Shown piece after piece: positions 16,679 through 25,704 of a DNA stretch of 32,745 nucleotides. Made by a program: the position numbers and the translations under genes. Source of the DNA: Candidatus Aminicenantota bacterium (lineage in GTDB: Bacteria > Acidobacteriota > Aminicenantia > UBA2199); contig JAFGST010000178.1 of assembly GCA_016934475.1 (NCBI GenBank), positions 1-32,745 on the forward strand, read 5' to 3'. Position 1 is the stretch's first letter, and each line of letters begins with the position of its first letter. The notes beneath the pieces were generated by a model. The model ran no database searches. It had not been told where the DNA came from and saw nothing but the letters and a program-made list of their open reading frames with translations.

Positions 16679-17670
16679 TCGTCGTCGTCACCGGGGCCAA
16701 CGGCTTCCTGGGCCGCCACCTGCTGCTGGACCAGCTCGCCCGCGGCCGGCTGGTGCGCGGCGTCGACCTGCGCCTCGACCGCCTCGCCGACGTCGGCCCG
16801 CGGCCGGGCCTCGACCTCCGCGTCGCCGACATCTGCGACCTCGAGGCCATGGCCCCGGTGCTCGCCGGCGCCGACGTGGTCTTCCACCTGGCCTCGGCCC
16901 ACCTCGACGTCACCCTCGGCGAGGAGGCGTACTACCGCATCAACCGCGATGGGGCGGCCGGCCTGGCCCGCCTCGCCCGGCGCCAGGGCGTGCGGCGCTT
17001 CGTTCATTGCTCCAGCGTGGGCGTCTACGGCGAGATCCGCCAACCGCCCGCCGATGAGACCACCCCTTGCCGCCCCGACCTGGTTTACGAGAAGAGCAAG
17101 CTGGCGGGAGAGGAGGCGGTCACGGCGGCGGCTCGGGAGACGGGGCTGGCGCTGGCCATCATGCGCCCGGCATGGGTCTACGGCCCCGGCTGCCCGCGCA
17201 CGGAAAAGCTGTTCCGCTCGCTGCGCAAGGGGACGTTCTTCTATGTCGGCGACGGCCGCAGCCTGCGCCACTGCCTGTACGTCGAGGACTTCAACGAGGC
17301 CTGCGACCGGCTGGCCACGCGCCCCGAGGCCGTGGGCGAGGTGTTCGTCATCGGCGACCGGGGCGCGGTCACGCTGCGTGAGCTGATGGAAGCGATGGCC
17401 GCGGCGGCCGGCTGCCGAAGGCCGCGCCTGCGCCTGCCGCGCTGGCTGGTGTTCCCGCTGTTCGCCGTGGTCGAGCGGCTCTTCTTGAGGCTGGGGCGGC
17501 GTCCGCCCGTCTCTACCCGGACGCTGAAGTTCTTCACCAACAACACGGCATTTTCCATCGCCAAGGCCCGCCAGCGGCTCGGCTTCGAGCCGCGCTTCGA
17601 CCTGGCCGAAGGCATGCGCCGCACCTGGGCGGCGCTGCGGCCGCCGTCGGCCGGCCCCGGCCGCGGCTGA
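16675..17670 (+). CDS. NAD-dependent epimerase/dehydratase (extended SDR)
   Basis: VTGANGFLGRHLLLDQL; VHCSSVGVYG; Y-x3-K as YEKSK; ATGA overlap with upstream gene. Confidence 0.92.
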   Translation: MIVVVTGANGFLGRHLLLDQLARGRLVRGVDLRLDRLADVGPRPGLDLRVADICDLEAMAPVLAGADVVFHLASAHLDVTLGEEAYYRINRDGAAGLARLARRQGVRRFVHCSSVGVYGEIRQPPADETTPCRPDLVYEKSKLAGEEAVTAAARETGLALAIMRPAWVYGPGCPRTEKLFRSLRKGTFFYVGDGRSLRHCLYVEDFNEACDRLATRPEAVGEVFVIGDRGAVTLRELMEAMAAAAGCRRPRLRLPRWLVFPLFAVVERLFLRLGRRPPVSTRTLKFFTNNTAFSIAKARQRLGFEPRFDLAEGMRRTWAALRPPSAGPGRG

Positions 17671-17673
17671 TCC

Positions 17674-19530
17674 ATGTGCGGCATCTGCGGCTTCACCTGG
17701 GAGGACGAGGCCATTGTCCGGGCCATGGCCGACGAGATGGCCCACCGCGGCCCCGACCAGAGCGGCTTTCATTGCGCCCCGGGGATCGCGCTCGGCCATC
17801 GCCGGTTGTCGATCATCGACCTGTCGGAGAACGGGCGCCAGCCCATCGCCAACGAGGACGGCAGCCTCTGGCTGGTGCACAACGGCGAGATATACAACTT
17901 CCGCGAGGTGAAGCGCTGGCTGGAAGGCCGCAACCACGTCTTCCGCAGCCGCTCCGACTCCGAGGTGATCCTGCACGCCTACGAGGAGGAGGGAATCGAC
18001 TGCCTGCGGCGCCTGAACGGGATGTTCGCCTTCGCCCTCTGGGACGCCCGGCGCAGGCGCCTGATCCTGGCCCGCGACCGGCTGGGGGAAAAGCCCCTGT
18101 ATTATTGCCTGGCGGGCGGCCGCTTGGCCTTCGCCTCCGAGATCAAGGCCCTGCTCAAGAATACCAGCGTGCCGCGCGCGGTCGACGAGACCGCCCTCGA
18201 CTGCTTCCTGGGCTTCGAGTTCATCCCGGCGCCCATGACCGCCTTCACCGCCGTGCGGGCGCTGCCCGCCGGCCATTTGCTCACCTGGGAGGAGGGCCGC
18301 GCCGACGTCAGGCCCTACTGGCGCCTGGGAGCGGAGCGCGAGGAGCGCCCCGAGGCCGAGTGGCACGAGGCGCTGCGGGCCCAGCTCGAACGCGCGGTGC
18401 GGCTGCGCCTGGAGAGCGACGTCCCCCTCGGCGCCTTTCTCTCCGGCGGCATCGACTCGAGCACCGTCGTGGCCATGATGCGCCGCAGCGGCGCCGATCC
18501 CATCCGCACCTTCGCCCTGGGCTACAAGGAGGCGGGATTCTCCGAGTTCTCCTACGCGCGCCGGGTGGCCCGCCACTTCGGCACCGAGCACAGCGAGCTC
18601 CTGATCGATCCCATCACCCCTGAAATCATCGAGAAGGCGGTCTGGCACCTCGACCAGCCCTTCTCGGAATTCTCCGTGCTGCCTTATTACCTGATCTGCC
18701 GCAAGGCCCGCGAGCACGTGACAGTCTGCCTCTCCGGCGAGGGCGGCGACGAGGTCTTCGTCGGCTATGACCGCTTCAAGGCCAGCCGCGCCGAGCGCTG
18801 GCTGCGCCGGCTGCCCGCCCCCCTGCGCCGGGCCGCGGGTCGGCTGGCGGCCACACTCCCCGACCGCCCGCAGAAGAAGGGGGCGCTGAACAGCCTGCGC
18901 CGCTTCTTCCAGGGCGCGTCGCTGCCCGCCGGCGGCCACATGCGCTGGCAATACTTCCTCACCCCGGAAACGGCCCGCGGCCTTTTCCGCGGCCGCGACG
19001 GCGAGGAGGTCCTCTCCGCCACTCTGGCCTTCGCCGACCGCGCCGCCGCCGGCTCCGGGGACGGGCTGGAAAGCGAAATCCACAGCGAGCTCACGTTCAT
19101 GCTGCCGGAGAACCCGCTGATGAAAGTGGACAAGATGAGCATGGCTTGCGCCCTGGAGATCCGCGCCCCGCTCATCGATCCCGAGCTGGTCGAGTTCGCC
19201 TGCCGCATCCCGGCGCGGCTGAAGCTGTCCGGCTGGACCACCAAGGCGGTATTCAAGAAGGCCATGGCCGACCACCTGCCGCCGGGCATCGCCACGCGGC
19301 CCAAGCACGGATTCAGCTTTCCCATCAAGCACTGGCTGCGCGGCGACCTGCTCCCCTACATGGAGGAGGTGCTGGCGGCCTCGCCGTTCATCCGCGAGCG
19401 CTTCCACGCCGGGGCGGTCGCCCGAATGGTCGCCGAGCACCGAGGCGGCAAGCGCAACCACGACCATATCCTGTGGAGCCTGGTCAACCTCGCCCTGTGG
19501 CACCGTCGCTTCCTGGAGGCGGACCGCTAG
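17674..19530 (+). CDS. asnB: Asparagine synthase (glutamine-hydrolysing)
   Basis: MCGICGF N-terminal Cys nucleophile; HRGPDQSG; LSGGIDSSTVVAMM PP-loop; PKHGFSFPIKHWLRGDL. Confidence 0.95.
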   Translation: MCGICGFTWEDEAIVRAMADEMAHRGPDQSGFHCAPGIALGHRRLSIIDLSENGRQPIANEDGSLWLVHNGEIYNFREVKRWLEGRNHVFRSRSDSEVILHAYEEEGIDCLRRLNGMFAFALWDARRRRLILARDRLGEKPLYYCLAGGRLAFASEIKALLKNTSVPRAVDETALDCFLGFEFIPAPMTAFTAVRALPAGHLLTWEEGRADVRPYWRLGAEREERPEAEWHEALRAQLERAVRLRLESDVPLGAFLSGGIDSSTVVAMMRRSGADPIRTFALGYKEAGFSEFSYARRVARHFGTEHSELLIDPITPEIIEKAVWHLDQPFSEFSVLPYYLICRKAREHVTVCLSGEGGDEVFVGYDRFKASRAERWLRRLPAPLRRAAGRLAATLPDRPQKKGALNSLRRFFQGASLPAGGHMRWQYFLTPETARGLFRGRDGEEVLSATLAFADRAAAGSGDGLESEIHSELTFMLPENPLMKVDKMSMACALEIRAPLIDPELVEFACRIPARLKLSGWTTKAVFKKAMADHLPPGIATRPKHGFSFPIKHWLRGDLLPYMEEVLAASPFIRERFHAGAVARMVAEHRGGKRNHDHILWSLVNLALWHRRFLEADR

Positions 19531-19531
19531 C

Positions 19532-20332
19532 ATGCGCTCCCGAGTGGCGATCGATTTCCATCTGCACTTCTACGGGATGTACGACCCGGAACGGTTCTTC
19601 GCGGCGCTGCTCGGCAACCTCTCCGTAGCCGGCGCCCCCTGGCGCCTGGCCCTGCTGACCGAGGCGCCGGGCTGCGACGCCTTCTCGCGCTGGGCCGCCC
19701 CCTCGGCGCCGGCGCCTCCCGGCTTCCGCTTCGGCGCCACGGCCGAACCCTACTCCCTCTCCGTCGCCCGCGGCGCTGAGGAGGCGTTCGTCGTCGCCGG
19801 CCGGCAGATCGTCACCGCGGAGCGCCTCGAGGTCCTGAGCGCCGGCGCCATTCCGCCCCTGGCCGACGGCCGGCCCCTGGGCGATGTGCTGGACGGTCTG
19901 GCTGCAGCCGGGGCCCTGGCCATCGTCCCCTGGGGGGCCGGGAAATGGCTAGGCCGGCGCGGCCGCCGGGTGCGGGAAGCGGCCCTCCGCTCCGAGGCTC
20001 CCCTCTTCTTCCTCGCCGACAATCCCTCGCGCCCGGCGTTTTGGCCCGCCCCCAGGGCTTTCCAGGACATGGCCCGGCGCGGGCGACCCGTCCTGCGCGG
20101 TTCCGATCCCCTGCCGCTTGTGGAGGAAGAGGAGCGGGCCGGCGCCTTCGCTTCGCTGCTGGAGGGGGAATTCGATCCGCGCCGGCCGCTGGCGTCCCTG
20201 AAGCGCATGCTGGAGCAGGGCGGGCCCGTTCGCGACCTGGGCCGGCGCGACGCTCCGGCCGCCTTTTTACGCCGGCAACTCGGCCTGCGCCTGCAAAAAA
20301 TGGGGAAGCGGGAAACGGCGGCGGGGAATTAG
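19532..20332 (+). CDS. Uncharacterised protein, possibly degenerate PHP/amidohydrolase-like
   Basis: N-terminal DFHLHFYGMYD; later ADNPSRPAFW and RGSDPLPL resemble PHP-style positions; 2 nt after asnB stop. Confidence 0.6.
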   Translation: MRSRVAIDFHLHFYGMYDPERFFAALLGNLSVAGAPWRLALLTEAPGCDAFSRWAAPSAPAPPGFRFGATAEPYSLSVARGAEEAFVVAGRQIVTAERLEVLSAGAIPPLADGRPLGDVLDGLAAAGALAIVPWGAGKWLGRRGRRVREAALRSEAPLFFLADNPSRPAFWPAPRAFQDMARRGRPVLRGSDPLPLVEEEERAGAFASLLEGEFDPRRPLASLKRMLEQGGPVRDLGRRDAPAAFLRRQLGLRLQKMGKRETAAGN

Positions 20333-21723
20333 TCGCGTCGTGGGTTCTTGCGGCGCATCAGGTAGAGCAGCCGGTCGGATTGCTCGACCCTTTCCCTGCG
20401 GACGACGGTGAAATACTCCCCGAAGGCCGCCTCGAAGCCTTCGGCGTGATAGGTGGGGAACACATCCTCCCGCGTCGCCAGCAGGCGCCCGACCTGGGAA
20501 TCGTTTTTGGGGATGAACTCGATGATCAGAAATTCGGCCAGGCGGCCGAACAGCCGGGCGATATGGCCGAAAGGCAGGTTGTTGGAGATCGCCAGGTGAT
20601 GCACCAGGGCCAGGGCCATGACCAAGTCGACCGGGCCGCGCTCGAGCAGGGACATGCGCTCGCGGTTTTCCCAGCCGACGCCCGGGCTGGGATTGGTGAG
20701 GTCTCCGACCAGCGGCAGCAGAAAGGGGTCGTTTTCCTCGCGGACGCGGCGGTAGTTCTTTTCAACGGCGGCGGCGTCGATGTCCAGGGCCACGGTGGGG
20801 ATGCCGCGCCCGGAGGCCAGCCGGCTGTACTCGCCGGTGTTGGCCCCGAGGTCCCACACGCGGCGCGGGGCGGCCTGGCCCAGGAATTCGTCCACCCGCC
20901 GCTTCTTGACGCCGGCGGCCTGGTCCGAGTAGTTCGTGTGGGCATAGTACTCGGACCACTCGCTGAAGCGCGGATGCCAGCGCAGCTTGGCGACGGCGCT
21001 CTCCAGGCTGTCGATCAGGGCCCGCAGGGCGAAGCGGCTCATGGGTCGCTGGCGGGCCTGCAGCGGCCGATCGGCGTACTTCTGCTGCGAGCGTGCGTGC
21101 AGGTGCACGTGGGAAAGCAGGGAGAACGCGAGCCGCGTGCGCGCGGGCAGCAGGGCGGAGGCCAGGTCCAGGGGGACGCCGTCCAGGTGGATCCGGGAAA
21201 GCGGATTCAGGCGGACGTCACGGTGGGCCATCAGGGCCAGCGGGGCCAGGAAATGCTGGCAGAACTGGCGGTAGGCCACCCAGGGGCGCCCCTCCGGGTA
21301 GAGCTCGAACGAGAGAGTATCGATCAGTTGCGGCCGGCCGTCGACGAACTGCACGTTGTAGGCGCTGGCGTCCTTGAGGGACATGCCGTGCTCCAGGGCC
21401 TTCTTCTGGACGGCGAGGGTCAGCCGGGCGGCGTCGCGGAGCTGGCTGAAGCACCACTCGTAGGGATAGGAGACGAACGGCACCATCTCGGGGCGGATGA
21501 CCTTGTAGGCGCCGGGCCGGGCGGCCCGCTCCACCGGGCACTCCTCGTGCCCAACCAGCATTCCCCCGTCATGCAGCTCGCGGTATAGCCCCGAGGTCAT
21601 CAGCCGGTCGTAGTGCTCCCGGTAGACGCTTTCGATCTGGCGGTACAGCGTGCCGTCGCGCCAGAAGAGAAAGCCGCTGGGATCGCGGAAGGACCCGGCG
21701 ACCGCCCCTTCCGCCGGCGTCAT
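20329..21723 (-). CDS. SAM-dependent methyltransferase, NoeA-like
   Basis: PSGFLFWRDGTLYRQIESVYREHYDRLMTSGLY...LVGHEE N-terminus; VWDLGANTGEYSRLA motif I; DLVMALALVHHL. Confidence 0.75.
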   Translation of the reverse strand: MTPAEGAVAGSFRDPSGFLFWRDGTLYRQIESVYREHYDRLMTSGLYRELHDGGMLVGHEECPVERAARPGAYKVIRPEMVPFVSYPYEWCFSQLRDAARLTLAVQKKALEHGMSLKDASAYNVQFVDGRPQLIDTLSFELYPEGRPWVAYRQFCQHFLAPLALMAHRDVRLNPLSRIHLDGVPLDLASALLPARTRLAFSLLSHVHLHARSQQKYADRPLQARQRPMSRFALRALIDSLESAVAKLRWHPRFSEWSEYYAHTNYSDQAAGVKKRRVDEFLGQAAPRRVWDLGANTGEYSRLASGRGIPTVALDIDAAAVEKNYRRVREENDPFLLPLVGDLTNPSPGVGWENRERMSLLERGPVDLVMALALVHHLAISNNLPFGHIARLFGRLAEFLIIEFIPKNDSQVGRLLATREDVFPTYHAEGFEAAFGEYFTVVRRERVEQSDRLLYLMRRKNPRRD

Positions 21724-21938
21724 TTTTCCTTCTTGGCGAACAGGCGGCCAACGAGCTTCTTGATCTTGTTCCAGTAGAGCTTGACGGCGAAGGAGACGGC
21801 CACGAAGGCGGCGATGATGATCTGGAAGAGGTAGCTGCCGGTGCCGGGATCGATATAGCAGTAGGCGCGGGCGGGAAAGAGCAGGAGGCAGGCGACGGCC
21901 AGCAAGGTCATCTTCAGGGCGTTTTTAATGAAATCCAT
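21720..21938 (-). CDS. Small conserved membrane protein
   Basis: 72 aa; YIDPGTGSYLFQIIIAAFVAVSFAVKLYWNKIKK; ATGA overlap with downstream methyltransferase. Confidence 0.75.
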   Translation of the reverse strand: MDFIKNALKMTLLAVACLLLFPARAYCYIDPGTGSYLFQIIIAAFVAVSFAVKLYWNKIKKLVGRLFAKKEK

Positions 21939-22013
21939 CCGTTCACCTCACGGTTGACCTGGGATCCGGGCAGCAGGGCGGGTCCGAGCCGGGGACGATC
22001 CGCGCCCGCCCGG

Positions 22014-22042
22014 ATTATAATACAAAGCCGGGCGCGTTTCAA
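22014..22042 (-). promoter_or_regulatory. Putative sigma70-type promoter for 21938(-)
   Basis: Minus strand TTGAAA (22042-22037), 17-nt spacer, TATAAT (22019-22014). Confidence 0.6.
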
Positions 22043-22055
22043 GGGCGCAGCGCGA

Positions 22056-22084
22056 TTCCCATTCGCCCACGGTTCTGCTATAAT
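22056..22084 (+). promoter_or_regulatory. Putative leaderless promoter for 22094(+)
   Basis: TTCCCA (weak -35), 17-nt spacer, TATAAT (22079-22084), 9 nt to ATG 22094. Confidence 0.5.
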
Positions 22085-22093
22085 GGTCGGCGC

Positions 22094-23815
22094 ATGACAC
22101 CCAAGGCCATCAGGATATTCTTCGCCATGTTCCTGCTGTTCGTGATCTTCTTCGCCTTCGGCAGCGACCTGGCGCGCATCAAGAACGGCGGCTTCTTCTC
22201 CGACGAGTCGACCTATTTCGCCATCATGCAGAGCCTGGCCTTCGACGGCGACCTGGAGTACACCCGGGAGGACATCATGCGCATCCGCCGGGAGTACTGG
22301 GTCGGCCCCATGGGGCTTTTCCTGAAGCAGGCCCGTGACGGCCGGCTTTACTACGCCAAGTCCTTCATCCACCCGCTGGCGCTGGCCCCCTTCTTCCGCC
22401 TGTGGGGCAGCCACGGCATCCTGCTGGCCAACGGCCTGATGCTCTTCCTCGTCGTGCTGATGGGATTCCTGCTGCTGCGCCGCTTCCACGAGCCGGGAAG
22501 GAGCCTGGCGTTCACGCTGGTCTACGTCTTCGGCAGCGTCAGCTTCATCTATGTCTGGTGGGTTACCGCCGACCTGTTCAATTTCTTCGTCAATTTCGCC
22601 GCCCTGTTCTTCTTCTTCTACGAGTTCAAAAGGCCGGCCTGGGGCTACGCCGCCGCCCTGTTCATGGCCGCGGCGGTCTTCTCCAAGCCCAACAACCTGC
22701 TGCACTTCGGCCTGCTGTTCCTGCTCCTGCTCCACCGCAGGCAATGGAAGCGCTTCGTCATCCTGGGGCTGCTCTGCGTCCTGTTCCTGGGCGCCCTGTT
22801 CGCCTTCAACTATGTCCAGACCGGCGAGGTCAACTATCAGGGCGGGGAGCGGCGCTCGTTCTACGGCAACTTCCCCCTCGAGCGCGACGACTTTTCCTTC
22901 GCCGGCGGCTACAAGATGAGCACCGACACCTATTGGAACCGCTTCTTCCTGAGCCCGGCCATCGCCGTGCTCAACGCCTTCTACTTCTTCTTCGGGCGCT
23001 TCACCGGCATGCTTCTCTACTTCCCGCCGGCCTTCTTCCTGCTGCTGTTCTTCTTTTTCCAGAGGAAGCACGCCTCCGACTGGTTCCTGCTGGCCGCCAT
23101 CGCCGCGGCCATCCTTTGCTGCATCCTGCTGATGCCCGACAACTATTTCGGCGGCGGCGGCTCCCTGGGCAACCGCTACTTCCTGAGCATCTACCCCCTG
23201 TTCTTCTTCCTCGGTCTGCGGGAGCGGCGCCTGCGCTCCCCTCTCGTCTCCCTGGCGCCGGTGGCAGCGGCGATCATCTTCCTGTCCCCGGTCCTGCTGA
23301 ACGGCCTGCAGCACTCGGCCTTTCCCCGCTACCCGGGGCTCTCCTTCCCCATCCGCCTGTTCCCGCCCGAGAAGACCCAGTACGCGACGCTGCCCAGCAA
23401 CACCAATCCCCGGGCCTTCAACCGCAGGATCGCCGGCAAGTACACCCTGTTTTTCCTGAACGACAACTACAACCCGATCGAGGGCGAGGCTTTCTGGACC
23501 CACGCCGACAAGCAACTGGAGCTGTTCGTCCTGGCCCCGGGGAAAGTGCAGCGTTTCACCTTCCAGCTGAAGAACATCCCCAGGGACAACCACGTCCGCC
23601 TGCAGGTCGAGCACAAGGCCAGGACCGTTTTCATCCCGGCCGGCGAGGTGCGCAGCGTCAGCTTCAGCCATGTCCCGGGGCTGCGCTTCTTCAGCCGCTA
23701 CCTGTACCTGGTGAAGATCAAGAGCCGCAAGTATTTCTGCCCCTTCTTCGCCGATCCCGCCACCCAGGACCGCCGCCTGCTCGGGGTCCAGGCCCACCTG
23801 CTCCTGGAATACTAG
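22094..23815 (+). CDS. GT39-like polytopic membrane glycosyltransferase candidate
   Basis: FFSDESTYFAIMQSLAFDGDLEYTREDI acidic N-terminal loop and multiple TM helices; similar to 25695-27866. Confidence 0.65.
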   Translation: MTPKAIRIFFAMFLLFVIFFAFGSDLARIKNGGFFSDESTYFAIMQSLAFDGDLEYTREDIMRIRREYWVGPMGLFLKQARDGRLYYAKSFIHPLALAPFFRLWGSHGILLANGLMLFLVVLMGFLLLRRFHEPGRSLAFTLVYVFGSVSFIYVWWVTADLFNFFVNFAALFFFFYEFKRPAWGYAAALFMAAAVFSKPNNLLHFGLLFLLLLHRRQWKRFVILGLLCVLFLGALFAFNYVQTGEVNYQGGERRSFYGNFPLERDDFSFAGGYKMSTDTYWNRFFLSPAIAVLNAFYFFFGRFTGMLLYFPPAFFLLLFFFFQRKHASDWFLLAAIAAAILCCILLMPDNYFGGGGSLGNRYFLSIYPLFFFLGLRERRLRSPLVSLAPVAAAIIFLSPVLLNGLQHSAFPRYPGLSFPIRLFPPEKTQYATLPSNTNPRAFNRRIAGKYTLFFLNDNYNPIEGEAFWTHADKQLELFVLAPGKVQRFTFQLKNIPRDNHVRLQVEHKARTVFIPAGEVRSVSFSHVPGLRFFSRYLYLVKIKSRKYFCPFFADPATQDRRLLGVQAHLLLEY

Positions 23816-23839
23816 CCCGGACCGCGGCCGCCGCCGCGA

Positions 23840-23868
23840 TTGACTTTTGCCGGCCCATCGCCTACGAT
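23840..23868 (+). promoter_or_regulatory. Putative near-leaderless promoter for 23879(+)
   Basis: TTGACT (23840-23845), 17-nt spacer, TACGAT (23863-23868), 10 nt to ATG 23879. Confidence 0.5.
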
Positions 23869-23878
23869 GGCAGCCAGG

Positions 23879-24625
23879 ATGAAACTGGCGGCCGACCTGC
23901 ATATCCACTCCACCCTGTCGCCCTGCGCCTCGCTGGAGATGTCGCCTACGGCCATCGTGCGCCGGGCCCGCGAGCTCTCCCTGGACGTCATCGCCGTCAC
24001 CGACCACAACAGCGTCGAGAACGGCTTCACCGCGGCGAAGCTGGCCGAGGCCAGCGGACTCAAAGTCCTGTTCGGCATGGAGGCGCAGACCCGGGAGGAC
24101 GTTCACGTGCTGTGTCTCTTCGAGGAGCGCGGCCAGGCCGAGCGTTTCCACGGGCGCATCGACGCCCTGCTGCCCGACGTGCGCAACGATCCCGACTTCT
24201 TCGGCGACCAGGTCGTGGTCGACGAGCGGGAGAACATCGTCCGCCACGAGGAGAAGCTGCTGCTCAACGCGCTGGACCTCTCCATCCCCGGCCTGCTCGA
24301 GCTTGCCCGGGAGCACGGCGGCGTCTGCATCCCCGCCCACGTCGAGGCGCCGCCGTTCGGCCTGCTGGTGAACCTGGGAATGGTCCCGGCCGAACTCGAG
24401 GGGGCGGTCATGGAGATCTCCTGCTCCTCGCGGCGCGAGCAGGTGCTGAAAGCCTTCCCCTGCCTCGAACGCCACCCGCTGATCAGCAGCTCCGACGCCC
24501 ACTACCTCGAGGACATCGGCAGGGCGCGCCTGGTCGTCGAATCTTCCTCCCCCTCCCTGGCGGACCTTCACGCCGCGCTGCGGGCCGGGGAGTTCCGGGT
24601 GACCTACGAGCGCGCCCATGGTTGA
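23879..24625 (+). CDS. PHP-domain protein (metal-dependent phosphoesterase family)
   Basis: ADLHIHSTLSPCASLEMSP; VTDHNSVEN; IPAHVEAPPFG; SSSDAHYLEDIG. Start moved from 23840 because the longer frame begins in the promoter. Confidence 0.9.
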   Translation: MKLAADLHIHSTLSPCASLEMSPTAIVRRARELSLDVIAVTDHNSVENGFTAAKLAEASGLKVLFGMEAQTREDVHVLCLFEERGQAERFHGRIDALLPDVRNDPDFFGDQVVVDERENIVRHEEKLLLNALDLSIPGLLELAREHGGVCIPAHVEAPPFGLLVNLGMVPAELEGAVMEISCSSRREQVLKAFPCLERHPLISSSDAHYLEDIGRARLVVESSSPSLADLHAALRAGEFRVTYERAHG

Positions 24626-25172
24626 GGACCTTGCCTTCCACCTCATGGACCTGGTGCAGAATGCCGTTTCGGCCGGGGCCGCCACCATCGACCTGCGCAT
24701 CTCGGAGTCGGCGCGGGGCGACCTCCTGACCCTGGAGGTCGTAGACGACGGCAGCGGCATGGACCGCCAAACCCTGCTCCAGGCCCAGGACCCATTCTTC
24801 ACCAGCAAGAGCTTCAAGAAGGTCGGCCTGGGCATCCCCCTGCTCAAGGCCACGGCCCAGGCCTGTAGAGGCGATTTTCACATGGCCAGCCGCCCGGGAC
24901 GCGGGACGCGGGTGCGGGCTCGCCTGCAAATGAGCCACATCGACTGCCCGCCGCTCGGCGACCTGGAGGGCACCCTGCTGTCGCTCCTGGTCAGCCTGGA
25001 ACGGGTCAACCTCCGCTTCCGCTACCGCAGCGCGAGGGGGGAGTTTTCCCTGGCCAGCAAGGACATCCGCCGCCAGGCCGGGAGCCTCCATTTCTCCCAT
25101 CCCGACGTGTTCCGCTTCCTTAGGGAGTACATCCGCGAGGGGCTGGGGGGGCTTCTGAATCCCGGGAGCTGA
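24618..25172 (+). CDS. HATPase_c domain protein (histidine-kinase/anti-sigma-like ATPase) with C-terminal extension
   Basis: N box HLMDLVQNAVSAGA; G1 DDGSGM; F box FFTSKSFKKVGLGIPLLKA; 8-nt overlap with PHP gene. Confidence 0.88.
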   Translation: MVEDLAFHLMDLVQNAVSAGAATIDLRISESARGDLLTLEVVDDGSGMDRQTLLQAQDPFFTSKSFKKVGLGIPLLKATAQACRGDFHMASRPGRGTRVRARLQMSHIDCPPLGDLEGTLLSLLVSLERVNLRFRYRSARGEFSLASKDIRRQAGSLHFSHPDVFRFLREYIREGLGGLLNPGS

Positions 25173-25211
25173 GCCCGGCGCGCCGGCCTGTCCAACGGTT
25201 TTTTATTATGC

Positions 25212-25217
25212 TACAAT
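25212..25217 (+). promoter_or_regulatory. Putative -10 box of a leaderless promoter for 25225(+)
   Basis: TACAAT followed by 7 nt then ATG 25225; -35 not convincing. Confidence 0.4.
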
Positions 25218-25224
25218 GACGGCC

Positions 25225-25704
25225 ATGAATCCCGACAAGGACATCATCATCGAGATCCTGAAAAACCTCAGTCTCTTCCGCGAACTGAGCTACGGCGCCG
25301 TCAAGGAGCTGGCCTACCTCTTCAGCGAGCGCGTGTTCCAGGCCGGGGAGACGATCTTCGAGGAGAACAACACCGGGAGTTCGCTGCTGGTGATCATCTC
25401 GGGCGACGTGCGCATCACCCAGCGCGCCGACATCAGCGGCGAGGAGACGCTGACCGTGCTGAAGAAAGGGGATTTTTTCGGCGAGATGGCGCTCCTGGAG
25501 GAGCTGCCGCGCAGCGCCACGGCCATCGCCCACAGCGATACCTTCATCATGGAGATCAGCCGCGAGCGCTTCCTGCACTTCATCGAGAAGGATCCGGCCA
25601 GCGGCGTCCAGATCCTGATCACCCTGGCCCGCAGCTTGTCGGCGCGCCTGCGCGAGGCCGACGGCAAGATCAAGGCCTTCATCAACCTCAGCCAGTGGAT
25701 CTGA
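25225..25704 (+). CDS. Stand-alone cyclic-nucleotide-binding domain protein (Crp-type domain, no HTH)
   Basis: VFQAGETIFEENNTGSSLLVIISGDVRI; GDFFGEMALLEELPRSATAIA; no DNA-binding domain after the C-helix. Confidence 0.85.
   Translation: MNPDKDIIIEILKNLSLFRELSYGAVKELAYLFSERVFQAGETIFEENNTGSSLLVIISGDVRITQRADISGEETLTVLKKGDFFGEMALLEELPRSATAIAHSDTFIMEISRERFLHFIEKDPASGVQILITLARSLSARLREADGKIKAFINLSQWI

Noticed and set aside
16648-19533. 961-aa minus-strand ORF
   Set aside because: Lies antisense to well-supported epimerase and AsnB genes; low-complexity G/A/R/V-rich translation with no domain, typical of high-GC shadow frames.
22402-24729. 775-aa plus-strand ORF
   Set aside because: Alternative frame of the GT and PHP genes, A/R/P-rich without domain signal.
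21914-24853. 979-aa minus-strand ORF
   Set aside because: Antisense to the GT39-like and PHP genes; E/Q/G/V-rich shadow translation.
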